A stretch of 64,000 bases of DNA from Marinomonas ostreistagni. GTDB lineage: Bacteria > Pseudomonadota > Gammaproteobacteria > Pseudomonadales > Marinomonadaceae. The position numbers and the translations under genes are program-made. Below the pieces are notes generated by a model. The model was not told the DNA's origin. It ran no database searches and saw only the letters and a program-made list of their open reading frames with translations. Positions 10,131 to 19,840 of the stretch are shown piece after piece. Numbering within the stretch: the first letter of the stretch is position 1; every line of letters begins with the position of its first letter. The DNA is taken from the NCBI RefSeq assembly GCF_016461785.1, contig NZ_JAEMUH010000001.1, forward strand, positions 275,476 to 339,475. The letters are read 5' to 3'.

Positions 10131-10325
10131 ATGAAGAACAATATTATTCCGTTTCCTAAGTTAGTGAATTCTGAAGAATGCACTAAGGAGACAGATGTTC
10201 TAAACACGTCAGAACAGCAATTAGATGCTCTGCGAAATGCATTTGATGAAGCAAGGAAACAGTGGCCTCTTGAGCTTTCCGAGTTACCTGAACAAAATCG
10301 TAAGTGCGCGCTCGCTCGTAAGTAA
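10131..10325 (+). CDS. Small hypothetical protein, 64 residues
   Basis: A 64-residue charged, soluble protein of unknown function. It begins MKNNIIPFPK; an IIPFP-type N-terminus recurs in several uncharacterised small proteobacterial proteins. A predicted amphipathic helix covers about 26-45 (EQQLDALRNAFDEARKQW). The frame ends 26 bases before the GTG of the next gene and points the same way, so the two may be co-transcribed. No strong ribosome-binding site is evident. The regular helix and its position make it a plausible gene, but coding status is not certain. Confidence 0.5.
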   Translation: MKNNIIPFPKLVNSEECTKETDVLNTSEQQLDALRNAFDEARKQWPLELSELPEQNRKCALARK

Positions 10326-10351
10326 AATAATAATAGATCAAGGACGAAGCT

Positions 10352-11266
10352 GTGTTGGCTTTTCTGGTAAGGCATTCTTTAGTGGGTATGTTTGCCTGCG
10401 CACTGTTGGGTTTTCTTCTTCCCGATTTATCTAATGGCTTGTTTCCATTCCTTCCCTATGTATTGTTCACTTTGATGTTGTTGACATTGGCGGGTATGCC
10501 GATGTCTCGGCTGATTCAACGTTTATGCCAAACAGGGATATGGCTGTATGCGCTGCTCCACAGTGCTTTTTATATGGCGGTATTTTTTGCTCTATGTTGG
10601 TTGCTTGGTGCTTCAAAGGAGCTGACGTTGGCAGTGCTTGGTGTGGGGGCGACAGGCTCTTTGTTTGCCACCCCAGCTATTGTTCGCGCGTTGGGCTTTG
10701 ATGCCCTTGAAGCCATGGCGATGACAATTGCTACAACATTGCTGCTGCCACTGGCTCTGTTTATTCCGATACATTTCTTTCCGTACGCTTCAGGAAGTTT
10801 GGACTTTGTGACCTATGGAATTAGGTTGTTAGTATTTATCGCAGGTCCTATCCTGATTTCTTATCTGTTACATCGTTGCCTGCCGCAAGAGAAGCTACAG
10901 CGTCTGCTACTTAAAATATCGCCGTATACCATTCTATTGGTCTTTGCCTTTCCTTTTGGCTTAGTTGGAAGTTATCGCCTGCTATGGGATCAAAACATTA
11001 GTGAAGCATTGATGTTTTTGGGGATAGCGGTAGGGCTTGTCGCCTTCTTCTTTGTGGTGACTTTTCTCTGTTACCGGCACTTAGGGGTCGATATATCTCT
11101 TACCGCTGCTATTACATCGGGCAATCGAAATGTGTTGTTAACCTATTCTATTGCTGGAATGTTACTAGGGCCTGCTTTTCTGCCTCTTGCTGGGGCGATG
11201 CAAGTACCGACATACCTCTTGCCTGTGATTACAAGGCGCCTAGCAAAGTACTTAAATTCTCGTTAA
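10352..11266 (+). CDS. Bile acid:sodium symporter-like membrane transporter
   Basis: A very hydrophobic 304-residue protein with about nine or ten membrane spans. The repeated small-residue crossover segments (GVGATGSLFATPAIVRALGF near 95-115 and TSGNRNVLLTYSIAGMLLGP near 257-276) resemble the bile acid:sodium symporter (BASS) superfamily. The substrate cannot be read from sequence. The start is GTG at 10352, preceded by AAGGA at 10339-10343. It follows a small hypothetical gene at 26 bases and precedes a chemoreceptor, with no clear functional link to either. A more distant member of another 10-TM carrier family remains possible. Confidence 0.7.
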   Translation: MLAFLVRHSLVGMFACALLGFLLPDLSNGLFPFLPYVLFTLMLLTLAGMPMSRLIQRLCQTGIWLYALLHSAFYMAVFFALCWLLGASKELTLAVLGVGATGSLFATPAIVRALGFDALEAMAMTIATTLLLPLALFIPIHFFPYASGSLDFVTYGIRLLVFIAGPILISYLLHRCLPQEKLQRLLLKISPYTILLVFAFPFGLVGSYRLLWDQNISEALMFLGIAVGLVAFFFVVTFLCYRHLGVDISLTAAITSGNRNVLLTYSIAGMLLGPAFLPLAGAMQVPTYLLPVITRRLAKYLNSR

Positions 11267-11399
11267 TAATTTCAGCTCTTATATGCAAAACATCTAACCT
11301 TTGGCTACGCTTCTATTGGAAAGTGTACAAAAAAGAGAGCTTTGAAAGTGAGTTTCAAAAGTTAAGGTAACTAAACCTTTGGATGTGCATGAGGGAATT

Positions 11400-12947
11400 A
11401 TGAGAAAGAATCTACCTGTTACCAATGTAGAAAGGCTTGTTCCTGATGGTGTTCGACTAATTTCTACTACAGATTTAAAAGGGAAAATCACCTATTGTAA
11501 TAATGCTTTTGTTGAAATTAGTGGTTTCGAATACGCAGAATTACTAGGCTCACCACATAATTTAGTACGTCATCCAGATATGCCTCCTCAGGCCTTTGAA
11601 GTGATGTGGTCACATTTAAAGGCTGGTAAACCATGGATGGGGTTAGTTAAAAACAGAAGTAAGAACGGTGACTACTATTGGGTGGATGCTTACGTGACAC
11701 CGATGACCGAGAATGGTCAAGTTATTGGCTATGAATCGGTTCGTTCCACACCAGATAGAAAAGCGGTTGCCAGGGCTGAAAAGCTTTATGCGAACATACG
11801 CGCTGGCCGTAAATCGATATCAGTACCAATGGGGGGAGTTGTTGCTGCAAGCGTTATCTTGGCGTGGATTGCTTCCATCCTAATGTTTTTTATGAGCAAT
11901 CCTTACGCAGAGTTTCCGGCTTTGCTTTCATCAGTCGTTATGGTGGTCTACAGTATCGGTCAGCAGCGCCATATGCGCAGAAGTCTTGAGAAATCTCTCA
12001 GTAATGCATTTTCCCACCCGCTTGCGGCGAAAACGTACTCTGATCACAATGCTGATCTCGCTAAGTTAGAAGTGGCGGTGAAGAGTCAGATGATGCACTT
12101 GGATACCGTTTTAACGCGTATCGAAACAGAGTCTAAGTCGGTTTTTAATAAGTCAGAACATGGCTTAAAGCTTACGCAAAGTGCCACTGAGAAGATAGAA
12201 CGTCAACAGCATGAAACGCAAGAAGTGGCTGCGGCCATGCAAGAAATGACGACCACGGTGTCTGATGTTTCCAAGCATGTACAAGAAACCGCTGACAGTG
12301 CTGAGTCGACGAAAGAGCTGGCGATGCAAGGAAATCAAACGATTGGAGAAACCACACAAGCTATTCAGTCATTAGCGGGTTTAGTAGAGCAAATCGGTGC
12401 TTCGGTGAGTAACTTGTCGAAACAATCTGAAAGCATTGCCGAAGTAGCTGTAATGATAGATCAGATAGCGGAGCAAACAAATTTATTAGCGCTTAATGCT
12501 GCCATAGAAGCAGCTAGAGCAGGGGAGCATGGTCGAGGTTTTGCTGTCGTTGCGGATGAGGTTCGCCAGTTAGCGCAAAGAACTCAGGGCTCCACGCAAG
12601 AAATTCATGCCATAATAGAGCGCTTGAGAAATGGTGCTCAAGAAGCAGTGAATGTGGCTGGTGACGGTAAGGAGAGTGCTGATCAAGGTTTGTTAAAGAT
12701 GTCTGAAGCACAGCACTCATTAACGACGATTGTATCCTCAGTGGCTAATATTTCCGATATGGCAACTCAAATGGCGGCAGCGGTTGAAGAACAGGCTCAT
12801 GTTTCTGAAGATATTAATCAGCAGCTAGTACGAATTTCTGACCTTGCCTCATCAAGTAAAGATGAGGCGGAAGAGGCGATGCAGAGTATGGTGACACTTA
12901 GGGGAGTTGCATCAGATATGCATGAGCTTGTGGTTCGTTTTAAATAA
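11400..12947 (+). CDS. PAS-domain methyl-accepting chemotaxis protein (Aer-like)
   Basis: A 515-residue chemoreceptor. Residues about 15-115 form a PAS domain of the Aer type ([20 protein letters not shown], then [14 protein letters not shown] and [13 protein letters not shown]), which in Aer binds FAD and senses redox or energy state. A short hydrophobic hairpin follows at about 140-185. The C-terminal half is the cytoplasmic signalling rod with the MCP tip [20 protein letters not shown]. There is no periplasmic sensor domain and no obvious HAMP domain. The ATG at 11400 is preceded by GAGGGAAT; upstream TTG and GTG codons are less likely. No che genes are adjacent, so it must feed a remote chemotaxis cluster. 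Confidence 0.9.
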   Translation: MRKNLPVTNVERLVPDGVRLISTTDLKGKITYCNNAFVEISGFEYAELLGSPHNLVRHPDMPPQAFEVMWSHLKAGKPWMGLVKNRSKNGDYYWVDAYVTPMTENGQVIGYESVRSTPDRKAVARAEKLYANIRAGRKSISVPMGGVVAASVILAWIASILMFFMSNPYAEFPALLSSVVMVVYSIGQQRHMRRSLEKSLSNAFSHPLAAKTYSDHNADLAKLEVAVKSQMMHLDTVLTRIETESKSVFNKSEHGLKLTQSATEKIERQQHETQEVAAAMQEMTTTVSDVSKHVQETADSAESTKELAMQGNQTIGETTQAIQSLAGLVEQIGASVSNLSKQSESIAEVAVMIDQIAEQTNLLALNAAIEAARAGEHGRGFAVVADEVRQLAQRTQGSTQEIHAIIERLRNGAQEAVNVAGDGKESADQGLLKMSEAQHSLTTIVSSVANISDMATQMAAAVEEQAHVSEDINQQLVRISDLASSSKDEAEEAMQSMVTLRGVASDMHELVVRFK

Positions 12948-12970
12948 TCTCTCAAGAACAGTAAATGCTA

Positions 12971-13015
12971 TCTGAAACACAAAAGAGGCCATGATGGCCT
13001 CTTTTGTGTTTCAGA
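12971..13015. terminator. Bidirectional terminator, perfect 20-bp hairpin
   Basis: A perfect inverted repeat with 20-base arms (12971-12990 and 12996-13015) around the 5-base loop ATGAT. The arms contain GAGGCC/GGCCTC flanked by A and T runs, so the structure works as a terminator for both the chemoreceptor gene (plus) and hemY (minus), which converge here. Confidence 0.88.
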
Positions 13016-13023
13016 GAAATGAT

Positions 13024-14259
13024 TTAATGCTTTGGTAAAGGAAGAGATTTTACAGATAAGCTATCGTGTTGAATGCGCTTTATAATCAAAGATTGGGCGA
13101 TATCTACATCCCCCATAGCTTCGAGTAGAGCGCTTAATTCGACTAGAGCCTCTGAAGAGGAATCATATTTCAAAGCTTTTTCATAATAGTCACGCGCCTT
13201 CCCCCAGAGTTGTAGACGTTGACAGATACGCCCTGCAGCTAAATAAAGCGCTGCACATTCAGGGTGTCGTCTAATCCAAGTTTCAGCATTGGCGAGCGCT
13301 TTTTGTAACGATACATTCGTAAGTTGACCATAGACGCCTGCTAGTGCATCAGACCATTGGTCATTTAAAGAAATTCGAATGAAAGACTCGGCTTTTGCTT
13401 CCTCGCCAAACTCAATTAAGGTGGTTGCATAAAGCACTTGCATAGATTCATCTTTGGCAAGATTATCGAGCTTTTTCCAGTTTCGCTGTAATTCATCTAA
13501 CAGGGCTTGAGGGTCCTGCCCCATCTTCTGGCGAAAACGTAGTTTCTCAAGTTGAGCTAGAAAAGCGTTTACTTCCAGTTCTCTTAAGTTGGAATCATCA
13601 AAAATACCCTGCTTCTTCAAGACAGGAGTCAGCTCTTGCAGAGCTTCCCAATCTTTAAGTTTTGTATAAACAGATACCAACATCTTTAGAGTTTGACGAT
13701 GCTTTGGCTTCATATTATGCAGTCGCTTGAGAGAGGCAAGAGCACCTTCGTAGTGGCCTTGTTTAAGAAGTAATTGGCTCTGAACAAAGCTGATAGCAAA
13801 CTCTGCGTCTGGAGAAGTGAGATGAGCTTTACGTAATAACTCTTTTGAACGCTCATGCTCTTCTTGCTCACTGGCAGCGTAGGCTGCACCGATATAATTC
13901 AACAGTGGGTACGACACTTTATTGGCTGAAGTAGTGAGTAATTTCTCGGCTTTTCCCCAGTTACCACCAGCCAGTTCAAGCATACCTTTAATTGTCGATT
14001 TTAAAGCCCTCTTATGAGACAAGGACCCAGTTATCTTAGAGATTGAAGAGTTGGGATGGAGAAGAATCCAAACAAATTTAGTCGTCAGCATGACGGAAAT
14101 ATAGCCGATAATAATCAGCAAAAGCATGATCCATAAGCTCATCTCAATGGTCACGCTTTTAAAAGAAATCATGACGTAGCCGGGATCTTGTTTCATGATC
14201 AACCCTAGCGTGCCACCAATGAGTAGAACAACGATGATTGAAATCAGTGCTTTTCTCAT
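13024..14259 (-). CDS. hemY: HemY, TPR membrane protein of the heme operon
   Basis: A 411-residue inner-membrane protein of the proteobacterial HemY family. Two N-terminal membrane spans (about 5-22 and 41-63) precede a cytoplasmic region of TPR-like repeats (for example AALYLAAGRICQRLQLWGKARDYYEKAL). It is not the protoporphyrinogen oxidase also called HemY in Bacillus; its role is unknown, though it accompanies hemCDX in many genomes. It overlaps the hemX stop by four bases (14256-14259) and ends in the 20-bp hairpin shared with the converging chemoreceptor gene. Confidence 0.9.
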   Translation of the reverse strand: MRKALISIIVVLLIGGTLGLIMKQDPGYVMISFKSVTIEMSLWIMLLLIIIGYISVMLTTKFVWILLHPNSSISKITGSLSHKRALKSTIKGMLELAGGNWGKAEKLLTTSANKVSYPLLNYIGAAYAASEQEEHERSKELLRKAHLTSPDAEFAISFVQSQLLLKQGHYEGALASLKRLHNMKPKHRQTLKMLVSVYTKLKDWEALQELTPVLKKQGIFDDSNLRELEVNAFLAQLEKLRFRQKMGQDPQALLDELQRNWKKLDNLAKDESMQVLYATTLIEFGEEAKAESFIRISLNDQWSDALAGVYGQLTNVSLQKALANAETWIRRHPECAALYLAAGRICQRLQLWGKARDYYEKALKYDSSSEALVELSALLEAMGDVDIAQSLIIKRIQHDSLSVKSLPLPKH

Positions 14260-15497
14260 AATGAAGTATCCTCTTTTGCACTAGTGACTACCGCATCAGA
14301 GGTTTTCCCTTCTTGATCTTGAGTAGCAGGCATCGTGGGCTCATTATCTGAGCTCTGCCAGTTTTGCATTAAGGATTTCATAGCCTGTAGTGACGCGCGC
14401 GGCATCGGTACATCTGGATTAGGGTTCACTTGCTGCAGCGATGTTAATGTGGTCATGAAAGCAATGGTAGATTGAGCCGAGGTGTCAAAGTGTTGGTTTA
14501 CAGCTTTAGCAATACGCTCCAAAGACTTTTCATAGATGACTGGTTCACCTTTTAGCAATGCAACTTGAGCAACGTCTAGTTGCAACTGAATGCCAGTCAC
14601 CAGCTCTTGATATTCTGCTGGTGGTAGTAATGGCTTAATTGGCTTTTGATCGTAGTTGATGACCACAAGGGATTTAATGCCCTGCCATGCTTCTTGTAGT
14701 AGCTGTTTTATTGCTGAACTGCTTGCTTGGGCTGTAGTGGCTTCATTGCTAGCTTGCTGAGCTAACCACGCTTTTGATGGTTCACGCTGTGGTAATGTGC
14801 CGACTTGATCGTATAAAGCAGAGAGTTGCAGGTAGCGGCCTTCGATATCAAATGAAGTCACTGATTTTAAGGCTTGAATATCTTGTGCAACCGCTTTACG
14901 AGTAGCGAACATAAGAGGGTCTTCGAGGCTCGCTAAAATCGTGTCGGCATTACTAAGTAAGGAAATTGCACTGCGAGTGTCTTTATCAAGTAAAAGTCGC
15001 TGATTGGCGAGGCGAATCAAATATTCTGCTTCGGCCAGTAACCAGTCATTTTTATCAGCATTGCTTAATTTGTTTATCTTGCTAGAAATATCAATTAAAG
15101 CTTGTTCTGTTTGGGATTGAAGCGCTTTGGCTTCTTCTTGAGTCGCTGTGACGGTGTTGTTAATGTCTGAGATGCGACGAGTAAGTTGAGTGTTGCTTTC
15201 TACATTACGGTCAATGCGACTAAGTTGCTGCTCAAGGGCAACCACTTTGTTTTCTGTCGCAGTGATGGTTGCATCATGGTTATTTAAAAAATGAGTTTGG
15301 TAATATTGCCAACCACTGAGGCCAATAGCGGCGATTCCAACTATCAATGCAGCAGTTGATAGGGCAGATGAGGGATTCTTTTCTGTCTGTTTACTTGCAG
15401 TGGTGGTGGAAGCATCATCTAGACTCGTATTGGTAGACGCTGCTTCGTTACTGTTTTCCATGTTATCAGTTAAAGCCTTTTCGTTTTTATCGGTCAT
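14256..15497 (-). CDS. hemX: HemX, membrane-anchored protein of the heme operon
   Basis: A 413-residue protein of the HemX family, often mislabelled uroporphyrinogen-III C-methyltransferase, although it carries no methyltransferase motif. A polar Ser/Thr-rich N-terminus is followed by one membrane span (about 47-66), a coiled coil (about 75-150), and a conserved C-terminal domain with WLLAEAEYLIRLANQRLLLD and DTILASLEDP. It overlaps hemD by 11 bases and hemY by 4 bases, so the hemCDXY genes are almost certainly one transcript. Function is unknown; a scaffold role for heme enzymes is speculation. Confidence 0.9.
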   Translation of the reverse strand: MTDKNEKALTDNMENSNEAASTNTSLDDASTTTASKQTEKNPSSALSTAALIVGIAAIGLSGWQYYQTHFLNNHDATITATENKVVALEQQLSRIDRNVESNTQLTRRISDINNTVTATQEEAKALQSQTEQALIDISSKINKLSNADKNDWLLAEAEYLIRLANQRLLLDKDTRSAISLLSNADTILASLEDPLMFATRKAVAQDIQALKSVTSFDIEGRYLQLSALYDQVGTLPQREPSKAWLAQQASNEATTAQASSSAIKQLLQEAWQGIKSLVVINYDQKPIKPLLPPAEYQELVTGIQLQLDVAQVALLKGEPVIYEKSLERIAKAVNQHFDTSAQSTIAFMTTLTSLQQVNPNPDVPMPRASLQAMKSLMQNWQSSDNEPTMPATQDQEGKTSDAVVTSAKEDTSL

Positions 15498-16251
15498 GTT
15501 TTCGTCCTAAATGCTGCTTTGTCGCTGCGATTAAACACTGGTCGTCAGCACCATGTGCACAGATTACCGTATTCCAGTGAAGGGACTTTGCTCGTTGCGC
15601 CACTCTTTCACTCGGAACAAACAGGGCAGTGCTTTTAAAATTAGGGGCAAATTGATCAACATAGGTTGTCAGGTTAGCCAAGCTCTCACCACTTGTTGCC
15701 CATATTACGTCAGGATGCTCTAAGAATAAAAAAGTTTGTGCGGTATATTCAGGCGTAAGTCGCTTATAGAGTTCTAAGTGGTCGACTATGGCGCCACGTT
15801 CCTCTAGCCCTTTGGCTAAATCAGGTCTACCGCCGACACCTCTAACAATCAAAACACGTTGGTCGCGCATCTTGGCAGGTTTCAGCCAATCAAGCATTGC
15901 CTCGGTGTTATTACCAGGGTTGCTCAAGGCTGGGATGTTTAGATCTTTGAGTGTCTCTGTGGTCCCCTGCCCAATCCCCAGCCAATGCATGCCTACCGGT
16001 AACATCGGCCAGCATTCGTCGATCAGCTCTGCAGCAAGCCTTGCAGCATTTTTGCTAACGAATATAACGAATTGATATAGATCGAGGTTATAGAGTTGTG
16101 AACGCAATGCGGACAGTTCCGCATTGCTAGAAAGAGGTCGAATCTCTAGCATAGGCAAAGAGATAGGCGTAGCGCCAAGCGCAGTCAGCGCTTGGCAGGT
16201 CAAAGCATTTTCAGGTTCTGGTCGTGTGACCAATACTTTTACACCTTGCAT
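15487..16251 (-). CDS. hemD: Uroporphyrinogen-III synthase
   Basis: A 254-residue enzyme that closes and inverts ring D of hydroxymethylbilane to form uroporphyrinogen III. HemD sequences diverge strongly, but the N-terminal VLVTRPEPENALTCQALTAL, the FVSKNAARLA segment near 66-75, the LIVRGVGGRPDLAKGLEERG stretch and the late VIWATSGESLANL motif are recognisable, and the context hemC-hemD-hemX settles it. It starts 29 bases after the hemC stop. Confidence 0.93.
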   Translation of the reverse strand: MQGVKVLVTRPEPENALTCQALTALGATPISLPMLEIRPLSSNAELSALRSQLYNLDLYQFVIFVSKNAARLAAELIDECWPMLPVGMHWLGIGQGTTETLKDLNIPALSNPGNNTEAMLDWLKPAKMRDQRVLIVRGVGGRPDLAKGLEERGAIVDHLELYKRLTPEYTAQTFLFLEHPDVIWATSGESLANLTTYVDQFAPNFKSTALFVPSERVAQRAKSLHWNTVICAHGADDQCLIAATKQHLGRKHDR

Positions 16252-16280
16252 GGTAAGAGTGTCCCGAATCTGGTCAATAA

Positions 16281-17207
16281 CTAGTGTTGGTATACTTCGT
16301 CCAACAAAGCTTGGGCGCCATCTGTGAGCAATTGCTCAGCTAATTGAATGCCTAAGTTTTCTGCGTCAGCTTTATTGCCGCGAACCTCACCACGCACCAT
16401 ACGTTTACCATCTGTGCTACCAACCAGACCGCGGATAAACAGTTCGTCACCTTCTAGCAAAGCAAAGCAGGCGATCGGTGCTTGGCAGCCACCGTTTAGA
16501 CGTTTGTTAACGGCACGCTCAGCCACAACACAGTATGTCGTTTCTTGATGTTGTAGAGGAGCAAGTAGCTTGATTAGCTCAGCATCATTGCTACGGCATT
16601 CGATGCCCATAGCACCTTGACCGCCTGCTGGTAGTGAGAAGGTATCACTGATACGGGCTTTAATACGATCTTCCATTTCTAATCGAACCAAGCCCGCTGT
16701 TGCAAGAATGATGGCATCGTATTCGCCATCGTCTAACTTACGAAGACGCGTGTTAACATTGCCGCGTAGGTTTTTAATCACTAGATCTGGGCGGTGCATT
16801 TGTAACTGGCAAGAGCGGCGTAGACTTGATGTGCCAACGACTGAACCTTGTGGTAACTCTTCAATGCTGTGGTAAGCGTTTGAAACAAATGCGTCCGTAG
16901 GGTCTTCTCGTTCGCAAATCACGCTTAGACCTAGACCTTCGGGAAACTCCATCGGCACGTCTTTCATGGAGTGAACTGCGATGTCTGCATCACCTTCCAG
17001 AAGCGCTTTTTCAAGTTCTTTGACAAACAGGCCTTTACCGCCAATTTTGGAAAGAGGGGAATCCAGAATTTGATCGCCTTTTGTGGTCATGCCCAATAGT
17101 TCAATACTGATCTCAGGGTAGAGCGCTTCCAGTGAGGCTTTTACATTGTTGGCTTGCCAAAGGGCCAGTTGGCTTTCACGGGTTGCAATGACGATTTTCT
17201 TTCTCAC
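16281..17207 (-). CDS. hemC: Porphobilinogen deaminase (hydroxymethylbilane synthase)
   Basis: A 308-residue enzyme that polymerises four porphobilinogens on a dipyrromethane cofactor. The cofactor is bound through Cys241 of the [10 protein letters not shown] motif, and the catalytic Asp83 lies in HSMKDVP. The substrate-binding segments GTSSLRR and [10 protein letters not shown] are present. I place the start at GTG 17207, giving the usual [19 protein letters not shown]-terminus, because AGGAGA lies a few bases upstream; an ATG nine codons earlier is open but lacks this support. It is the first gene of hemC-hemD-hemX-hemY and is divergent from argH across 156 bases. Confidence 0.96.
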   Translation of the reverse strand: MRKKIVIATRESQLALWQANNVKASLEALYPEISIELLGMTTKGDQILDSPLSKIGGKGLFVKELEKALLEGDADIAVHSMKDVPMEFPEGLGLSVICEREDPTDAFVSNAYHSIEELPQGSVVGTSSLRRSCQLQMHRPDLVIKNLRGNVNTRLRKLDDGEYDAIILATAGLVRLEMEDRIKARISDTFSLPAGGQGAMGIECRSNDAELIKLLAPLQHQETTYCVVAERAVNKRLNGGCQAPIACFALLEGDELFIRGLVGSTDGKRMVRGEVRGNKADAENLGIQLAEQLLTDGAQALLDEVYQH

Positions 17208-17363
17208 ATTCTCTCCTAGAGTGACATCAAGCACAAAAATAACGATAAAATTTCGCTATATCATACTCCCTTGCCTAGTAGGCGTCATCCCAGAGCCCTT
17301 TATAATGGACGCGTCATCAGGTAATCTTGCCGCAACATTGATCTCACACTGGGAAATGAAGAA

Positions 17364-18770
17364 ATGACTGATACCAACAAAACCACTAACCAGCAATGGG
17401 GTGGCCGTTTTTCTGAGCCTGTTGATGCGTTTGTCGCACGTTTTACCGCATCGGTTGAATTTGACCAGCGTATGGCGAAACAAGATATTCAAGGTTCGAT
17501 TGCACACGCAACAATGCTTGCAAAAGTAGGTGTATTAACAGACGAAGAGCGCGACCAAATCATCCAGGGGCTAACGGAAATCGAGCAAGAGATCGCTCGT
17601 GGTGAGTTTGAATGGTCAGTTGAGCTAGAAGATGTGCACATGAACATCGAAGCTCGCCTAACACAAAAGATCGGTATCACAGGTAAGAAACTGCACACCG
17701 GCCGTTCACGTAACGACCAAGTAGCAACGGATATCCGTCTTTACATGCGTGATGAAATCGACTTCCTGCTAGAAGAAGTGACACGCCTACAACAAGGTAT
17801 CTTGTCTCTAGCGGAACGTAACACAGACACTATCATGCCGGGCTTCACTCACCTGCAAACCGCTCAGCCTGTGACCTTTGGCCATCACCTGATGGCGTGG
17901 TACGAAATGGCTCAGCGTGACTACGAGCGTCTAGCTGATTGTCGTAAGCGTGTGAACATCCTGCCTCTTGGTGCCGCAGCGCTTGCCGGTACGACTTACC
18001 CAATCGATCGTCATATGACGGCTGACTTGCTAGGTTTTGAGCGTCCAACATACAACTCTCTAGACTCGGTAAGTGACCGTGACTTCGCGATTGAATTCAC
18101 ATCAGCAGCATCGATCACTATGATGCACTTGTCTCGTTGGGCTGAAGAACTAGTGATGTGGGCTTCAGCACAGTTTAATTTCATTTTCTTACCGGATCGC
18201 TTCTGTACTGGCTCTTCGATTATGCCGCAGAAGAAAAACCCAGACGTGCCAGAACTAGTACGTGGTAAAACAGGTCGTGTATACGGTCACCTAATGGGTC
18301 TTCTGACCCTGATGAAGTCTCAATGTTTGGCTTACAACAAAGACAACCAGGAAGACAAAGAGCCACTGTTTGATACGGTGGATACGCTGCGCGGTTCTCT
18401 GCGTTCTTTTGCAGACATGATTCCTGCGATAGAAGCTCGAGGCGAATATATGTACGAAGCGGCGCGTCGTGGTTTCAGTACTGCGACTGACTTAGCAGAT
18501 TACTTAGTACGTAAAGGTGTTGCTTTCCGAGATGCTCATGAAATCGTGGGGAAAGCCGTTGGTTTTGGTGTGAAAGAAGGCCGTGACTTGTCTGAAATGA
18601 CTTTAGAAGAGTTGCAGGGCTTTGGTGATATGATCGAACAAGATGTGTTTGAAGTATTAACGCTTGAAGGTTCGGTTGCAGCCCGTGACCACATTGGCGG
18701 TACAGCACCAGCGCAAGTAAAAGCAGCGATTGAGCGTGCCCAGGCTGAGCTTGCTGATCGTTTGAAATAA
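17364..18770 (+). CDS. argH: Argininosuccinate lyase
   Basis: A 468-residue fumarase/aspartase-superfamily enzyme that splits argininosuccinate into arginine and fumarate. The signature loop [12 protein letters not shown] is at 283-294 with the catalytic serine; [12 protein letters not shown] at 112-123 and [14 protein letters not shown] near 162-175 are also family motifs. Divergent from hemC, as in Pseudomonas. The intergenic strand has a TATAAT at 17301-17306 that could serve as -10, but no clear -35 is visible. A strong hairpin terminator follows. Confidence 0.97.
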   Translation: MTDTNKTTNQQWGGRFSEPVDAFVARFTASVEFDQRMAKQDIQGSIAHATMLAKVGVLTDEERDQIIQGLTEIEQEIARGEFEWSVELEDVHMNIEARLTQKIGITGKKLHTGRSRNDQVATDIRLYMRDEIDFLLEEVTRLQQGILSLAERNTDTIMPGFTHLQTAQPVTFGHHLMAWYEMAQRDYERLADCRKRVNILPLGAAALAGTTYPIDRHMTADLLGFERPTYNSLDSVSDRDFAIEFTSAASITMMHLSRWAEELVMWASAQFNFIFLPDRFCTGSSIMPQKKNPDVPELVRGKTGRVYGHLMGLLTLMKSQCLAYNKDNQEDKEPLFDTVDTLRGSLRSFADMIPAIEARGEYMYEAARRGFSTATDLADYLVRKGVAFRDAHEIVGKAVGFGVKEGRDLSEMTLEELQGFGDMIEQDVFEVLTLEGSVAARDHIGGTAPAQVKAAIERAQAELADRLK

Positions 18771-18790
18771 ACATCTGATCTGATTTGTCT

Positions 18791-18821
18791 AAAAGCCTCT
18801 AATATGATTAGGGGCTTTTTT
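18791..18821. terminator. Terminator between argH and the converging hypothetical gene
   Basis: Thirteen-base stem (18791-18803 with 18807-18819, one G-U pair) around the loop ATG. The plus strand continues into a T run; the minus strand also has a T run from the AAAA at the 5' arm, so it can serve both converging genes. Confidence 0.85.
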
Positions 18822-18835
18822 ATGCCAGTTTAGCG

Positions 18836-19648
18836 CTATTCAATAGGGCCAAATGGCAAGTCTTGAAACACATCACTACGCAAAATATCGGTTGTAATAT
18901 TAAGCTCAAATCGAAAGACCTCTTTCTGTCCCGAACACCCCGATAGCACAATCTGCCATGCGTCCATGCTGCCAGGTTCAGGCATTTTCCAGCATAGCCC
19001 CTTTATATTGACGTATTTAGTTCCGTCTGCATCTTCTGTGATCGGATACTCTGTTTCTTCGACGATACCTTTTGAGTATTCTTCTTGTACGCGTTTAGCT
19101 TGGCGAATGGCCTGACGAAATTTGGGAGAGAACGCGTCTTTGCTAGGATCAACAGCGGGGCGACTGGCCTCCACGGGACCTATGTCGAGAAGAGAGTTGG
19201 TTTTCCAATCTTGCTCAGAAAATAGCTCGGATTCAGTTACTTCATAGATATCTTGTAGGGAAATTGGTTTGTCCTTCATGGAAATTTCCTGAGTTTCACT
19301 AGACATTTCTTTAGTTGTCTGGGAGCTACCGCTAGTAGATATAGCTTGATTGTTTGGTTGTTTAGCAGGTGCAGGCGAAGGTTCAACGTTTTCCACTACT
19401 GACTTGGGAAAGAGATTGTCAGATTCCGTGGCCTTTTGTGGAGCAGGCGCTTGCTTGTCGTTGTTTACGTAAAGCTCATCCGGCGTAGGGGCATCTGATG
19501 CTAGCAAAGAAACTTCAAGATAATGTGGGGGCGTTAGTTTAGGGAGCGCCAGATGCCAAGGCCCATCTTCTAACCAAACAAATACTACGGCATGCAAGCT
19601 TAAAGCAGCGAGTAGTGCAAATACCCATGGTTTGAGCAGGCGTTTCAT
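18836..19648 (-). CDS. Orphan membrane-anchored protein with TonB-like N-terminus
   Basis: A protein of unknown function, 270 residues from the ATG at 19648 (an ATG nineteen codons earlier would add a polar leader before the anchor). A single N-terminal span (about 8-26, with ALLAALSLHAVVFVWL) is followed by PPHYLEVSLLAS; this anchor-plus-strand arrangement resembles TonB or energy-transducer N-termini. Then comes a long low-complexity Ser/Pro/Gln/Glu-rich linker to about residue 130. The C-terminal region (about 205-270) has two cysteines (GLCWKMPEP and LSGCSGQKE) that could form a disulfide. It does not show the TonB C-terminal YP motif. No exbB or exbD is near. Likely periplasmic with one span. 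Confidence 0.7.
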   Translation of the reverse strand: MKRLLKPWVFALLAALSLHAVVFVWLEDGPWHLALPKLTPPHYLEVSLLASDAPTPDELYVNNDKQAPAPQKATESDNLFPKSVVENVEPSPAPAKQPNNQAISTSGSSQTTKEMSSETQEISMKDKPISLQDIYEVTESELFSEQDWKTNSLLDIGPVEASRPAVDPSKDAFSPKFRQAIRQAKRVQEEYSKGIVEETEYPITEDADGTKYVNIKGLCWKMPEPGSMDAWQIVLSGCSGQKEVFRFELNITTDILRSDVFQDLPFGPIE

Positions 19649-19840
19649 TATTTGGTCCAAAGCGTCGGTCAAATTCACCTTTGAAAACAACGTGTTCTCA
19701 AACACACAACTATAGCAAATTGGAGAGTTTTAAACACACCGGGAAAGTAAAGATTTTCTAGCAAAATAGTATGTAGGGGTGTGTTTAGCAGAGGGGATCA
19801 GTATACTGTCAACAAATTGTCTTAATGGATGGTCGTTACT

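Noticed and set aside
17271..17306. TTGCCT and TATAAT as an argH promoter
   Set aside because: The -10 box is good, but the two hexamers are 24 bases apart, too far for a normal sigma-70 promoter.
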